Below are positions 50,162-50,268 of a stretch of 50,268 nt of DNA, piece after piece. Every line of letters begins with the position of its first letter. Within the stretch, counting starts at the first letter, position 1. A model generated the notes under the pieces. It was not told the DNA's origin and did no database searches. It saw only the letters and a list, made by a program, of their open reading frames with translations. This DNA is from Nostoc sp. LPT (GTDB lineage Bacteria; Cyanobacteriota; Cyanobacteriia; Cyanobacteriales; Nostocaceae): assembly GCF_017115165.1 (NCBI RefSeq), contig NZ_JABXKF010000054.1, positions 1 through 50,268 on the forward strand. The letters are read 5' to 3'. The position numbers and the translations under genes were made by a program.

Positions 50162-50224
50162 CTAGCGAGTAGCGATATTGTCTCCTCTAGTTTCATTTTC
50201 GCCATATACCGGGCGGCGTTGCAT
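50162..50224 (-). other. Unidentified minus-strand reading stretch near the right edge
   Basis: From ATG 50224 the minus strand reads MQRRPVYGENETRGDNIATR and stops at 50162, 31 bases before the minus-strand terminator. In frame just upstream (LIHPAF) a TAG closes it. The text looks more protein-like than random, so it may be the 3' end of a damaged gene that continues outside the window, or chance. No family recognised. Confidence 0.25.
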
Positions 50225-50268
50225 AAATGCGGGATGAATCAGCTAAATACAGGTATTTCTCTATACTT

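Larger units (their letters stand above)
49938..50268. other. Right-edge segment after the recombinase
   Basis: Contains the recombinase terminator, a minus-strand terminator (50107-50131) and a short unsupported minus reading stretch. No tRNA or repeated att core could be identified in the visible part. Confidence 0.5.

Overview
The window is a chromosomal segment of a filamentous heterocyst-forming cyanobacterium, most likely a Nostoc. The signs are: the end of a psbA (D1) gene, psbO, an NDH-1 subunit S gene, a CrtW-type carotenoid ketolase very like the Nostoc punctiforme enzyme, a group 3 sigma factor (SigF type), many HIP1 octamers (GCGATCGC), and spacers filled with short tandem heptamer and palindromic repeats. 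No rRNA, tRNA, CRISPR array or insertion sequence was found.

Layout. 1-8334: psbA end and terminator, aroC, a repeat protein gene split by a probable one-base frameshift, a SemiSWEET gene, a B12-binding radical SAM gene, a CPXCG small protein, an SRPBCC protein, crtW and cofG. 8335-11724: a hairpin repeat, a 42-bp tandem repeat array, then a coupled pair of an AAA-like ATPase gene and a TPR protein gene. 11862-16048: a MazEF-like toxin-antitoxin pair, hflX (apparently without a standard start codon), grxC and gshB. 16513-19744 (minus): ftsQ, two small unknown genes and ftsZ. 20642-27127: a second ATPase/partner pair, in which the partner is a 1682-residue STAND protein with a membrane helix and 14 WD40 repeats. 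27239-35475: a small conserved gene, psbO, sigF, a PilP-like lipoprotein operon, glyA, cinA. 35500-37440: a small accessory island with a perfect 18-bp inverted repeat, two XRE regulators, a PD-(D/E)XK protein, hicAB and a decayed TPR fragment. 37554-48153: a DUF2993 protein, UDP-glucose dehydrogenase and UDP-xylose synthase genes, a Na+/H+ antiporter with USP domains, ndhS, rodA, mrp and an SRPBCC gene. 48516-49937: a tyrosine recombinase with an unusual Y-x-x-R box.

The strongest candidate for an undescribed system is the two-gene module present twice (8840-11724 and 20642-27127). Each copy has an ATPase with intact Walker A and B motifs, immediately followed by a partner whose N-terminal domain has an ATPase-like layout but no P-loop. 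The C-terminal part differs: TPR repeats in one, TPR plus STAND NTPase plus two WD40 propellers in the other. This looks like a receptor-switch architecture with exchangeable sensor or scaffold modules; its function (signalling, programmed death or defence) is inference. The rest is mostly housekeeping: photosynthesis, carotenoid and deazaflavin synthesis, glutathione redox, division and elongation, nucleotide-sugar synthesis, one-carbon metabolism and Fe-S carrier functions.
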